A stretch of DNA of 64,000 bases from Desulfoluna butyratoxydans (GTDB lineage: Bacteria > Desulfobacterota > Desulfobacteria > Desulfobacterales > Desulfolunaceae). The DNA lies in the NCBI RefSeq assembly GCF_900699765.1, contig NZ_CAADHO010000001.1, positions 186,001 to 250,000 of the forward strand. The letters are read 5' to 3'. The translations under genes were made by a program, and so were the position numbers. Position 1 is the stretch's first letter; each line of letters begins with the position of its first letter. Positions 9,062 to 17,824 of this stretch are shown in pieces. A model generated the notes under the pieces. The model saw only the letters and a program-made list of their open reading frames with translations, had not been told where the DNA came from and ran no database searches.

Positions 9062-9232
9062 GTTTGGCGCCGACCCTGGGAAGCCGCCCCTTACGGCTCT
9101 TCCCGCCGGGCTGCGCCACAGGCATGAGCAAAAACATTGCCAACACCCCAGGGACCTGATAGCTCTTAACCAGCGCATGTCCACCCCGAAACCCGACAGA
9201 CCCAAAGACGATAAAAAAGAGACCAGCGCACC

Positions 9233-10675
9233 ATGCTCACGAACTTTGCCCCACCCAAGCCCAGGAAGAAATCCACCGGCAACCGCCCCATGGACGGCTA
9301 CCCGTCAAACGACGAAGGCGGCACCCGGGGGAAACTGCCGCCCCACGCCCTGGACGCGGAAGAATCCATCCTGAGCTCTATTCTCATCGACAACGACACC
9401 CTGGTGGATGTCATTGAGATGCTGACCCCCCCGGACTTTTACAAGCCGGCCCACGAAAAGATCTTCGAGTCCATGGCCGAACTCTTTGCCCGGTCCGAAC
9501 CGGTGGATATCGTGACCCTGGCCAACCGGCTCAAGGAAAAAGGGCAATTAGACGAGGTGGGCGGTGCCGCCTATCTCTCCCAGCTGGTGGACCGCGCCCC
9601 CTACTCGGTCAACGCGGTAAAACACGCCGAGATCATCCGGGACAAGTCCTCCCTGCGGCGCATGATTGAGACCTGCTCTCACATCATCAACGACTGCATG
9701 GAAGAGCAGGGAGCCGTGGAGTCCATCATCGACACGGCCGAAGGATCCATCTACGAGATCTCCAACTCAAAGATCAAACCCTCCTTCTCCCATATCAACG
9801 ATCTCATCAACAGCAACATCACCACCCTGGAGGAGCGCCAGAACAGCGGCAGCGACTTCACCGGAGTTCCCACGGGCTATACCCAGGTGGACAAGCTCAC
9901 CTCGGGCCTTCAGAAAACCGACCTCATCATCCTGGCGGCCCGACCCAGTATGGGCAAAACCGCCTTTGTTCTCAACCTGGCACGGAACGTGGCGGTCCTC
10001 GAAGAGAAGCTGGTGGCCATCTTCTCCCTTGAAATGGGCTGTGAGCAGCTCTCCATGCGACTGCTCACCGCCGAGGCAAGGGTCAACTCTGAAAAACTCA
10101 AAAGCGGCACCATCGGCGCCGAAGACTGGGAGCGTGTCACCGAAGCGGCCGGCGTCATCAGCCAGGCCCCCCTCTACATCGACGACACCCCCAACATCAG
10201 CGTCATGGAGATCCGGGCCAAGTGCCGTCGTCTCAAAGCCGACCGCGAGCTGGGCCTCATCATCGTGGACTACCTTCAGCTCATGCGAGGCTCCGGAACC
10301 ACCGGGGACCGCCGTGACCTTGAGATCGCGGAGATCTCCCGCTCCCTCAAGGGACTTGCCAAGGAGATGGATGTACCGGTCATCGCCCTCTCCCAGCTGA
10401 ACCGTATGCTGGAGCAGCGTGCGGAAAAACGCCCCCTCCTCTCGGACTTGAGGGAATCGGGCTCCCTGGAGCAGGACGCCGACATCGTCGCCTTCATCTA
10501 CCGCGACGAGGTCTATAATAAGGAAGAGAACAACCCCAACAAAGGCAAGGCCGAAATCATCGTCGCCAAAAACCGTAACGGTGCCGTGGGCACGGCCCAC
10601 CTCACCTTTATCGGCAAATACACCCGATTTGAAAACGCCGCCATCGGCGACTACGCCCTTCCGGACAGCGAATGA
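9233..10675 (+). CDS. dnaB: replicative DNA helicase DnaB
   Basis: A 480-residue hexameric helicase that unwinds DNA at the replication fork. The N-terminal domain starts at PPHALDAEESILSSIL (about 36) after a basic leader of some 35 residues. The RecA-like domain has Walker A in LAARPSMGKTAF, Walker B in LGLIIVDYLQLM and the DnaB motif FSLEMGCEQLSMRLLTAEA. The C-terminal RESGSLEQDADIV and AKNRNGAVGTAHL are also canonical. It follows rpsF-rpsR-rplI, a common bacterial order, but behind a terminator. Its TGA overlaps the ATG of hflX, so the two are translated together. Confidence 0.97.
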   Translation: MLTNFAPPKPRKKSTGNRPMDGYPSNDEGGTRGKLPPHALDAEESILSSILIDNDTLVDVIEMLTPPDFYKPAHEKIFESMAELFARSEPVDIVTLANRLKEKGQLDEVGGAAYLSQLVDRAPYSVNAVKHAEIIRDKSSLRRMIETCSHIINDCMEEQGAVESIIDTAEGSIYEISNSKIKPSFSHINDLINSNITTLEERQNSGSDFTGVPTGYTQVDKLTSGLQKTDLIILAARPSMGKTAFVLNLARNVAVLEEKLVAIFSLEMGCEQLSMRLLTAEARVNSEKLKSGTIGAEDWERVTEAAGVISQAPLYIDDTPNISVMEIRAKCRRLKADRELGLIIVDYLQLMRGSGTTGDRRDLEIAEISRSLKGLAKEMDVPVIALSQLNRMLEQRAEKRPLLSDLRESGSLEQDADIVAFIYRDEVYNKEENNPNKGKAEIIVAKNRNGAVGTAHLTFIGKYTRFENAAIGDYALPDSE

Positions 10676-12339
10676 AAAAAGTACACGGTCACACCGACGG
10701 CCTGAAGGCCAACCAGAAAAAACGACTCGAATCCCTCTACCGACGCAGGCTTCCCCAGGGCTATGCGGTCAACGCCGAGCTGGCCCATGAGCTGGCCGCC
10801 ATCAGCCACGACATCCGCAGGCAGGTGGCCGTCCTGGCGAACCGCGCCGGAAAGGTGGAGTTTGTCATCGCAGGGACCCCGGACCAGATCTACATCCCGG
10901 AGCTCAAAGGGTACAGCCCCCTGCCCGGCCGCCTGTCGGGCCTGCGCTACATCCACACCCACCTCAAGGAGAACGAGGGGCTGACCCGGGACGACCACAC
11001 CGACCTGGCCCTGTTGCGCTTCGACCTCATGGCCGCCGTCACCCTCACCGCAGACGGCTCGGTCCACAGGGTATACACCGCCCATGTCACCACCGGCGCC
11101 ACCGGTGAGCCCACCCGTGAGCTCCCCCCCATGGCCCCGGGCCATCTCCGGGACGACCTCGACGTCATCGTCCGCGAAGTGGAAGAGGAGCTCTCCCGCA
11201 AAGAGCGGGTCCTGGCCGCCGGAGACGCCGAAGAGCGCGCCATCCTGGTAAGCGTCACCACCCGCCCCAGAAAAGAAGCCATGGCCTCCCTCAGGGAGCT
11301 CGATGAACTGGCCCGCTCCTGCAACATCGACATCCTGGAGACCGTGCTCCAGATCCGCAAAAAAAGCGACCCCAAGCACCTTCTGGGGCGGGGCAAGCTC
11401 AGTGAGATCACCATCGCCGCCATGCAGAAAGGGGCCTCCATCCTCATCTTCGACCAGGAACTCTCCCCGGCGCAGATCCGGTCCATCACCGACCAGGTGG
11501 AGATCAAGGTCATCGACAGAACCCAGATGATCCTGGACATCTTTGCCCGGCGCGCCCAGACCCGGGAGGGCAAACTCCAGGTGGAGCTGGCCCAGCTCAA
11601 GTACATGCTGCCCCGGCTTATCACCTTGAACACCGCCATGAGCCGCCTCACCGGTGGCATCGGCGGCAGGGGCCCCGGCGAGACCAAGCTGGAACTCAAC
11701 CGGCGGCGGGTCAGGGACCGCATCACCACCCTGACCAAACAGATCGAAAACGTCAAAAAGCAGCGAGGCCAGCAGCGGGCCCGGCGAAACCGCAAAGGGG
11801 TGCCCGTGGTCTCCATCGTGGGCTACACCAACGCTGGGAAATCCACCCTCTTGAACACCCTCACCCAGAGCAAGGTCCTGGCCGAAGACCGCCTCTTTGC
11901 CACCCTGGACCCGTCCAGCCGGCGCTTAAGGTTTCCCAAGGACATCGAGGTGATCATCACCGACACCGTGGGGTTTATCCGGGACCTGCCCAAAGAGCTC
12001 ATGGTCTCCTTCCGGGCCACCCTGGAGGAGCTGGAGTCGGCGGACCTCCTGCTTCACATCATCGATGCCTCCAACCCTCAGTGTGAAAAACAGATCGACT
12101 CCGTGGAAAAGATCCTCTCGGACCTGAAACTCGACGCCATCCCGGTCCTTAAAATCTTCAACAAAATGGACCAGACCGATGAAGAGCGGCGTGAAGCGCT
12201 TTCACGGGAACACGGCGGCCTGCTCATCTCCGCCCTCAACCGGGCCACACTGACCCCGCTGCTCCACCGCATCGAAGACCAGATCGAGACCCTCATCACC
12301 GACCAGCTCCCGGAGGATGACCCGGACCTTGAGGAGTAG
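10672..12339 (+). CDS. hflX: ribosome-associated GTPase HflX with long N-terminal extension
   Basis: A 555-residue HflX-family GTPase that splits stalled ribosomes. The conserved HflX part begins near residue 185 (AILVSVTTRPRKEAMASLREL) and holds LLGRGKLSEI, the glycine-rich GGIGGRGPGETKLE, and G motifs GYTNAGKSTL (G1), DTVGF (G3) and FNKMD (G4). About 180 residues precede it (QVAVLANRAGKVEFVIAGT, HTHLKENEGLTRDDHTDL). E. coli HflX is about 426 residues and lacks this. Such extended forms are known from clostridia and Desulfobacterota, where the extension's role is not established. The HTH-L-x(12)-D-x-x-x-L arrangement in the extension resembles a JAB-like metal site but is not proved. The ATG overlaps the dnaB stop. 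Confidence 0.95.
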   Translation: MKKVHGHTDGLKANQKKRLESLYRRRLPQGYAVNAELAHELAAISHDIRRQVAVLANRAGKVEFVIAGTPDQIYIPELKGYSPLPGRLSGLRYIHTHLKENEGLTRDDHTDLALLRFDLMAAVTLTADGSVHRVYTAHVTTGATGEPTRELPPMAPGHLRDDLDVIVREVEEELSRKERVLAAGDAEERAILVSVTTRPRKEAMASLRELDELARSCNIDILETVLQIRKKSDPKHLLGRGKLSEITIAAMQKGASILIFDQELSPAQIRSITDQVEIKVIDRTQMILDIFARRAQTREGKLQVELAQLKYMLPRLITLNTAMSRLTGGIGGRGPGETKLELNRRRVRDRITTLTKQIENVKKQRGQQRARRNRKGVPVVSIVGYTNAGKSTLLNTLTQSKVLAEDRLFATLDPSSRRLRFPKDIEVIITDTVGFIRDLPKELMVSFRATLEELESADLLLHIIDASNPQCEKQIDSVEKILSDLKLDAIPVLKIFNKMDQTDEERREALSREHGGLLISALNRATLTPLLHRIEDQIETLITDQLPEDDPDLEE

Positions 12340-12414
12340 ACCGCAACACAAGATGTGCTGTCATGCACCGTGTGCCATCATAGATGTTGACTCGCCGGGA
12401 CAAAAAGGATACAT

Positions 12415-13209
12415 GTGGTACCCATGAAGATGGAAGCAATTAAAAATACGGCCCTTTCCGCTGTTTTTAAAGGCGGGCAAATTCTCTCCTCCATGGTCGA
12501 CAGCTCCTTCCACATCGACCGCAAAGGGCGCATCGATCTGGTCACCGAGGCGGACACCGCCTCGGAAAAGGCCATCATCGAAACCTTGACCCGGGCCTTC
12601 CCGGATCACGACATCCTGGCTGAGGAGAGCGGGGCAACCGAGAAAAAAAGCCCGTACCGCTGGGTCATCGACCCATTGGACGGCACCACAAACTTTGCCC
12701 ACGGCCTGCCGCTCTTCTCCATCTCCATTGCCTTCCAGGCCCACGGCGAGACCTGCTTCGGGGTGGTCTTCAACCCCGTCACCAACGAACTCTTCACGGC
12801 AACCAAAGGCGAAGGCGCCTTTCTCTGCGGGCGTTCCATCTCGGTGAGCGACGCCCCGACCCTGGAAGAGAGCCTTCTGGTCACCGGGTTTCCCTACAAC
12901 GCCCGAGAGATCCTGCCCGGCCTCATGGCACGCTTCGAGGCCTGCCTGGACGCTGCCCAGGGGGTCCGCCGCCTGGGATCCGCCGCCCTGGACCTCTGCT
13001 ACCTGGCCGCCGGACGATTCGACGGCTTCTGGGAAGAAAATCTCAAGGCATGGGACACGGCTGCCGGGGTCCTCATCGCCCAGGAGGCAGGGGCCCGCGT
13101 CACCGGCTTCAGCGGCGAGACCTTTACGCCCGGGGACGCAGAAATGCTTGCCACCAACGGCAAGATTCACAACGACATGATGACACTGCTGACGACATCA
13201 ACGGCCTGA
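12415..13209 (+). CDS. suhB: inositol-1-monophosphatase family protein
   Basis: A 264-residue Mg2+-dependent, Li+-sensitive sugar-phosphate phosphatase. Motifs in order are LVTEADTASEKAI, DHDILAEESG (metal-binding Glu), WVIDPLDGTTNFAHGLP (the family signature, near residues 82-98), and KAWDTAAGVLIAQEAGARVTG near the end. Members hydrolyse inositol monophosphate, or act on rRNA transcription factors as SuhB does. The exact role here is unknown, so the symbol is by family. A GTG at 12415 has AAGGA at good spacing. The ATG at 12424 is an alternative giving three fewer residues. It follows hflX by 75 bases and is followed by a small Cys-rich gene. Confidence 0.88.
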   Translation: MVPMKMEAIKNTALSAVFKGGQILSSMVDSSFHIDRKGRIDLVTEADTASEKAIIETLTRAFPDHDILAEESGATEKKSPYRWVIDPLDGTTNFAHGLPLFSISIAFQAHGETCFGVVFNPVTNELFTATKGEGAFLCGRSISVSDAPTLEESLLVTGFPYNAREILPGLMARFEACLDAAQGVRRLGSAALDLCYLAAGRFDGFWEENLKAWDTAAGVLIAQEAGARVTGFSGETFTPGDAEMLATNGKIHNDMMTLLTTSTA

Positions 13210-13254
13210 GGCACCAACAGGGTACCGAAACGCCATTAAACCATAAGGGGACCT

Positions 13255-13452
13255 ATGCATAACGATATTGTCTTCGTCCAGAAATCGGAAGCCTACCTCG
13301 ACTGCTTCGGCAACTTCGACATCAACGACAAGGTGTGCACCAAACACTGCGCCCTTTGCCTGAAATGCATCATCGAGCGGGACCAGAACGATCGCATGGA
13401 GCTCATCGAGGACCTCATGAACACCGAGGCCATGCCCGCACGGCTCCAGTAA
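13255..13452 (+). CDS. small cysteine-cluster protein, unknown
   Basis: A 65-residue protein that I do not recognise. It has AAGGGGA eight bases before the ATG and is closed by a strong terminator, so it looks expressed. The centre reads KVCTKHCALCLKCIIER, giving Cys at 28, 32, 35 and 38 (C-x3-C-x2-C-x2-C), with one more Cys at 17. This spacing could hold zinc or an iron-sulfur cluster. The rest is acidic (RDQNDRMELIEDLMN), with no membrane segment or signal peptide. It lies 45 bases after the inositol monophosphatase gene and probably shares its transcript. The start looks sound, and no function is assigned. Confidence 0.65.
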   Translation: MHNDIVFVQKSEAYLDCFGNFDINDKVCTKHCALCLKCIIERDQNDRMELIEDLMNTEAMPARLQ

Positions 13453-13474
13453 GCACCACACGACACACCATCAA

Positions 13475-13532
13475 AAAAACCCGACAGGACCTCACCCCAT
13501 ATCGAGGTGCCCTGGCGGGTTTTTGTTTTTTT
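13475..13532 (+). terminator. intrinsic terminator after the small Cys gene
   Basis: AAAAACCCG (13475-13483) pairs with CGGGTTTTT (13516-13524), with a further inner CAGG/CCTG pairing. The run continues as G then seven T to 13532. It ends the plus-strand transcript. Confidence 0.85.
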
Positions 13533-13560
13533 CATACAAAAACAGAGTAACTGGCAAAAA

Positions 13561-13910
13561 GCCTCCGGCGGCGAGGTGAGCCACCTCGAAAGCTGATTGC
13601 CATTGCGCTTTGCCCTTCGTTCCTCAGAGCAAAGCGCAATGGCCTTCGGCTCGGGCTACGCCCGACATAACCGCTGAGGGTTTGTACGGGCTGACGCACA
13701 AGCTTCGATGCAACAGGATACGTTGTCGCTACGAGTCCATTATGGATTTAACCGCGCTGCCTCCGGTGGCACGTTGTGCCCCCTTGAAAGCAGATTGGGA
13801 TGCGTGTCTTAATAATCGAAAAATATAGGCCAATGGACTGTCCCCGAGGCCATTGGCAACCTGGGGTCCAGGGGATTATCCCCTGGCCGCCGGAGGCGAG
13901 GCATTTACGC
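13561..13910. repeat. REP-like intergenic repeat block, copy 1
   Basis: A 350-base non-coding block. It opens (13561-13593) with GCCTCCGGCGGC followed by the self-pairing GAGGTGAGCCACCTC and AAAGC, a module also found at 29499 and 34639. A perfect 15-bp stem follows: GCCATTGCGCTTTGC (13599-13613) with GCAAAGCGCAATGGC (13629-13643). The stretch 13720-13769 matches 34722-34771 at 37 of 50 bases. A third GCCGCCGGAGGC-type core lies at about 13878. No gene was seen inside. Confidence 0.75.
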
Positions 13911-13911
13911 G

Positions 13912-15288
13912 TCAAAAAATCTTGGACGGATTGAGGATGCCCTTGGGGTCGAAGAGTTTTTTGATGCCCCTCATGATCTCCAGCTCTTTCTCCCCGATCT
14001 CCCTTCCGATGTACTCCCGCTTGGTGATCCCCACCCCGTGTTCGCCGGAGAGGGTCCCTCCCAGGGCCAGGGTGTGGTCGAAGATCTCGTCGATGACGGC
14101 ATCGGCCCTGAGCTTTTGGGCTGCGTCCTTTTTATCGATCATGACGTTGAAGTGGATGTTGCCGTCCCCGGCGTGGCCGAAGCTCACCATGGGAAGGCCG
14201 TACTCTTTTTTGAGGGATTCGATCTTTTTGACCATCCTGGGAATGGCGCTTCGCGGCACCACGATGTCTTCGTTGATCTTGTCCGGCCCGAAGAGGTAGA
14301 GGGCAGGCGACACCTTCTTGCGCACTGTCCAGAGACGCTTGGCCTCTTCGGCGTCACGGGCCTCCTCCACGGCCATGGCCCCCGCCTCCTTGACGATCGT
14401 TACCACCTCTTCCATGGAGGTGGCCACCTCCGACGCCGAGCCGTCCACCTCGATGAGCAAAATGGAACGGCACCCTTCAGGAAGGTTCAGATCGGCGATG
14501 GACTGGGCGCAGACAATGGAGGCTTCGTCCATGTACTCCACGCAGCGGGGCAGGGTCCCTGAGGCGATGATCTTTGAGACGGCCTCGGCCGCCTCTTCCA
14601 TGCTTTCAAAGGAGACCTTGAGGGTGGCGGTGGCTGCAGGCAGGGGCAAGAGCTTGAGCAGGATCCGGGTGATAACGGCCAGGGTCCCTTCGGACCCAAC
14701 CAGAAGACGGGTCAGATCGTACCCCACCACACCCTTGGCGGTTCGCACGCCGGTATGGACGATCTCCCCGGTGGGCAGGACCGCCTCCACGCCCAGGACA
14801 TAATCCCGGGTCACACCATACTTCACGGCCCGGGGACCGCCCGCACATTCGGCCACGTTCCCCCCCAGGGTGGAGATCCCTGCGCTGGAGGGATCCGGCG
14901 GGTAGAACATCCCCTTGGCCTCCACGGCCCTGTGAAAATCGCCGGTGATCACCCCGGGCTCCACCTCGGCGATGAAGTTGTCCGCATCAATCTCGACGAT
15001 GCGGTTCATGAGGGTGGTCACAAGGACCACGCCCCCTTCCACGGCCACCGAGCCCCCGGTGGTTCCTGTCCCGCTGCCCCGAGGCACCACGGGAAACCCC
15101 AGTTCAGAGGCCAGGGCCAGGGTGCGGGAGATCTCCTCGGCACTTACGGGGAACACCACCGCATCGGGGATGCATCGCGCATTTCGCGCATCGTACGCGT
15201 AGCAGACGCAGTCTTCCTTTGATGTCTTCAGACGCTCCTTCCCGTATATTTTCGCAAGGGCGGAACGCGCCTTTCTCCTTAATTCCAT
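13912..15288 (-). CDS. FAD-linked oxidase, glycolate oxidase GlcD / D-lactate dehydrogenase type
   Basis: A 458-residue flavoprotein of the VAO/PCMH fold. The FAD-binding domain contains PRGSGTGTTGGSVAVEGGVVL, the covalent-type pyrophosphate loop, and PPDPSSAGISTLGGNVAECAGGPRAVKYG. The C-terminal FAD-oxidase domain ends with SFGHAGDGNIHFN (metal/substrate His), SGEHGVGITKREY and FDPKGILNPSKIF, the usual GlcD ending. Such enzymes oxidise 2-hydroxy acids such as lactate and glycolate, and sulfate reducers use them for lactate growth. No iron-sulfur partner (GlcF/LldE) or lactate permease lies next to it, so the substrate is open. The ATG at 15288 has GGGGA upstream and gives the family N-terminus. 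The frame could run to 15369 without support. It starts ten bases after a 60-aa gene. Confidence 0.9.
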   Translation of the reverse strand: MELRRKARSALAKIYGKERLKTSKEDCVCYAYDARNARCIPDAVVFPVSAEEISRTLALASELGFPVVPRGSGTGTTGGSVAVEGGVVLVTTLMNRIVEIDADNFIAEVEPGVITGDFHRAVEAKGMFYPPDPSSAGISTLGGNVAECAGGPRAVKYGVTRDYVLGVEAVLPTGEIVHTGVRTAKGVVGYDLTRLLVGSEGTLAVITRILLKLLPLPAATATLKVSFESMEEAAEAVSKIIASGTLPRCVEYMDEASIVCAQSIADLNLPEGCRSILLIEVDGSASEVATSMEEVVTIVKEAGAMAVEEARDAEEAKRLWTVRKKVSPALYLFGPDKINEDIVVPRSAIPRMVKKIESLKKEYGLPMVSFGHAGDGNIHFNVMIDKKDAAQKLRADAVIDEIFDHTLALGGTLSGEHGVGITKREYIGREIGEKELEIMRGIKKLFDPKGILNPSKIF

Positions 15289-15298
15289 GTTGTCCCCA

Positions 15299-15481
15299 CT
15301 ACCAGTGTTTCTGGCGGTCCAACTCACGAAGCCCCTCCTCTTTGAGGCGGATAATTTCGTGAGGTTCAATACCCAGGCCGCGGGCGATGACCTCGGCCCG
15401 ATTCAACTTTTCCAGGATCTCCTGGATGCGACGTTTCTTTTTATTGTCAGATCCCCAGACGGGTTCATTCGATGAAATCAT
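15299..15481 (-). CDS. small conserved-looking protein, unknown
   Basis: A 60-residue protein without a recognised domain. GGAGGG lies five bases before the ATG at 15481, and its stop is ten bases before the FAD oxidase start, so it is very likely cotranscribed with that gene. The sequence is charged and helical (NKKKRRIQEILEKLNRAEVIARG and EIIRLKEEGLRELDRQKHW, shown as parts). It has no Cys cluster, signal peptide or membrane segment. A longer frame up to 15535 exists but lacks a ribosome site. It may be a small regulator or a subunit of the oxidase; nothing decides between these. Confidence 0.6.
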   Translation of the reverse strand: MISSNEPVWGSDNKKKRRIQEILEKLNRAEVIARGLGIEPHEIIRLKEEGLRELDRQKHW

Positions 15482-15620
15482 AAGACCCTCCAGCTGAAGG
15501 TGAAAGGAAAAAACCACTCGCTTACACGCGATCATTGTTTACGTGAGAGCACAAAAACAACACGCCTTCAAACGGTCTTCGTCGCAGCAATGCCTCTGCA
15601 TGCTTCTTCAGAAAACCGTC

Positions 15621-16985
15621 CTAAAAATCGCCGTTTTCAATCTTTCTGGAAAGATACTCGATCTGATTTCGCATCTGGACTTCCTGACGGATGTCCTTTT
15701 CAATGGTTCCCACGGCATGCATGACCGTTGCGTGGTACCGATTGAAATTTTTCCCAATGGCCTGAAGGGGCTGGTCGGTGTATCGGCGTGAGAGGTAGAT
15801 GGCCACCTGGCGGGGTTTCACGATGGTCTTTTTTCGTGACTTGGATACAATGTCGGTGGGTGTGATATTAAATTCACGACAAACAAGCTTTTTGATCACA
15901 TCAATGGTAACGCGCTTCTTCTTGGTGGCGATGTTCTTCACCACGCTTTCGGCCAGATCAAGATCCAGGGGCACGCCCATGAGAGATGACTTGGCCGTCA
16001 CAGACACCAGACCGCTTTCCAGCTGGCGAATGTTGTCGGTGAGTTCACCGGCCAGGTACTCAATGATATCCATGGGAAGCTGGTGCCCTTTTTTGGCGGC
16101 CTTCTTTTTCAGGATCCGAACGCGGGTCCTGAAATTGGGGTCCTCGATGGGAGAGATCAGCCCGGAGGTAAACCGGGATGCCAGCTGCTCGTTCATCTTG
16201 GGAATGTCATTGGGCAGATAGCAGCTGGAGAACATGATCTTCTTGCCGGACTCCATGAGGTAGTCCAGTGTCATGGCCAGCTCGATCTGGGTGCGCTCTT
16301 TGCCGCCCAGAAAATGGACGTCTTCCAACAGCAGCACATCACACTGGGAACGGTACTTCTCCTTGAACTGACCGGCGGTGTCATTTTTAAACGACCCGAT
16401 CATTTCGTTGGTGAAGTCTTCGGCCGTGATGTAGTAGACACGCTCCCCGGGCTTCTTCCGGTTGATGTGATGACCGATGGCCTGGGTCAGGTGGCTTTTG
16501 CCCATCCCCGTATCGGACAGCAGAAACAGGGAGCTGTTCTGGGCCTGGGTGGATGAGGCAAGGGACAGGGCCGCTGAGTAGGCAAAATCGTTGTTACCGG
16601 AGACCACAAAGTCGTCCAGGGTAAAGTCGGGCCTCAGCATGCGACCGCTGTGCATCACGGGGTTGGCCACGTTGGGAATGACCAGCTGGGTATCCACCTT
16701 CTTCAGCCCTTTTTTTACTACGGGGCCGCGGCTTACGCCGTTTGTTCCCTTGCGAACATCAAAACAGAGACTGATATCTGACCCGAGAAGGGTCCGAACT
16801 TCATTCTGAATCATGGAACCGTAGTGATCCTGAACCCGCTTTTTTGAAAACAGGTTGGGGCACGAGACTCGAAAGTCATTCCCACTCCTGTCCTCGAACT
16901 TTACAGGTTCAATCCACATTCGGAAACTGTGTCCGGGGAGTCTTTCCTCCAGCACAGCTTTAACATTATTCCAAACCGATTCCAT
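15621..16985 (-). CDS. dnaA: chromosomal replication initiator DnaA, with divergent DNA-contact motif
   Basis: A 454-residue DnaA. Domain I (about 1-75, WNNVKAVLEERLPGHSFRMWIEP) is typical. The short linker is followed by the AAA+ domain from about 120 (FTLDDFVVSGNNDFAYSAAL), with Walker A SDTGMGKSHL (157-166) and Walker B VLLLEDVHFL (217-226). LTDNIRQLESGL (315-326) belongs to the lid/sensor region. Domain IV has YLSRRYTDQPLQAIGKNFN and then RYHATVMHA (416-424). In most DnaA proteins this last motif is GRDHSTV-like, where Asp, His and Thr read the DnaA box. Here Asp is Tyr and the second contact residue is Ala. No dnaN, recF or gyrB lies beside it. It is divergent from pdxA across an 839-base gap. 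Confidence 0.93.
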   Translation of the reverse strand: MESVWNNVKAVLEERLPGHSFRMWIEPVKFEDRSGNDFRVSCPNLFSKKRVQDHYGSMIQNEVRTLLGSDISLCFDVRKGTNGVSRGPVVKKGLKKVDTQLVIPNVANPVMHSGRMLRPDFTLDDFVVSGNNDFAYSAALSLASSTQAQNSSLFLLSDTGMGKSHLTQAIGHHINRKKPGERVYYITAEDFTNEMIGSFKNDTAGQFKEKYRSQCDVLLLEDVHFLGGKERTQIELAMTLDYLMESGKKIMFSSCYLPNDIPKMNEQLASRFTSGLISPIEDPNFRTRVRILKKKAAKKGHQLPMDIIEYLAGELTDNIRQLESGLVSVTAKSSLMGVPLDLDLAESVVKNIATKKKRVTIDVIKKLVCREFNITPTDIVSKSRKKTIVKPRQVAIYLSRRYTDQPLQAIGKNFNRYHATVMHAVGTIEKDIRQEVQMRNQIEYLSRKIENGDF

Positions 16986-17824
16986 ACAGTATGCTCACCA
17001 AATAAAAAACAATAAGAGGCTATTCCCTTTACAGGGCTCGTTAGAAAACCACCAAAATTTCTGATTATTCCCGATACATTGTAGAATACCAAGGATAGAA
17101 ACAGAGGACGGGATCCCCCATAGTGATGTAAAATGGTATTAATCCAACGTGATGACCCCGTCAACCCGAATATCTTCGATTTTCAGGATCCGCCGCAACG
17201 CCCCCACATGACAACATAAGATACCGTTATGATACACAATACAATTATGGATTCTCGCAACCCCCCATAAATATTCCCGATTCTTCAACACTGTTTTATC
17301 TAACTATATTCGAATGATCCACGGTTTCCTTTCCAAAGACGACAAATACAAAAACTCGCGTTTTCTTCATATTGCTCTGATTTGCTCCATTTTTCAGCAT
17401 ACCCACCCTGCCACCCCATCGGATCACCCCAAATACTGCACCATTTAGCCCCCTTAGGTGAGTTCCCCTTTTTTCTCCCACACCCCCCTGGGGCGTTGCC
17501 CCCAAGGGCCCCATAAAACACCCCTTTCACGGCCTCCCCCCAACCTGTTGCCCCATGCCCGATGCCCACCACAACATAGGGGATGCCCCTGGGAGTTCCT
17601 CCCGAGGCAACATATTTTCATCCCACCCATTGGTCCCTTTCATTCTCTTTTTTGCATTCCCCTGAACCAACGCTGCTGATATATATAGGTGGAAGAAGCC
17701 CGGTATCCGGCTGTTCGCATGCTGTCATCATGTTTATCGCAGAATTCCGGAACCATACAGCAGAACCCCAAGGGTGTCGGCGCCCCCACCATCCGTGCCC
17801 GCCCTATATAATAAAGGAGCACAC
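16986..17824. other. 839-base gap between dnaA and pdxA, candidate replication origin
   Basis: No gene is seen here. The dnaA-proximal half (16986-17400) is AT-richer and holds tracts such as TTTTATC, AATAAAAAACAATAA and several ATACA/ACAATA motifs. The pdxA-proximal half (17401-17660) is strongly C-rich on the plus strand with few G. I found no exact TTATNCACA box on either strand. Imperfect candidates include GATCCACGG (17316) and TTATGATACACA (17227). Three copies of CAACATA occur at 17212, 17572 and 17609. The position beside dnaA is the main reason to consider an origin. Confidence 0.35.

Noticed and set aside
12415-12429. ATG at 12413, just ahead of the inositol monophosphatase gene.
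   Set aside because: It is in a different frame and leads to no protein; the in-frame GTG at 12415 with AAGGA is the better start.
13561-13643. A CRISPR array or tRNA cluster suggested by repeated hairpins.
   Set aside because: The copies are single, spaced tens of kilobases apart and share no regular spacer, so they are dispersed repeats.
16986-17824. DnaA boxes of the E. coli consensus.
   Set aside because: No exact TTATNCACA was found on either strand; only sites with two or more mismatches.
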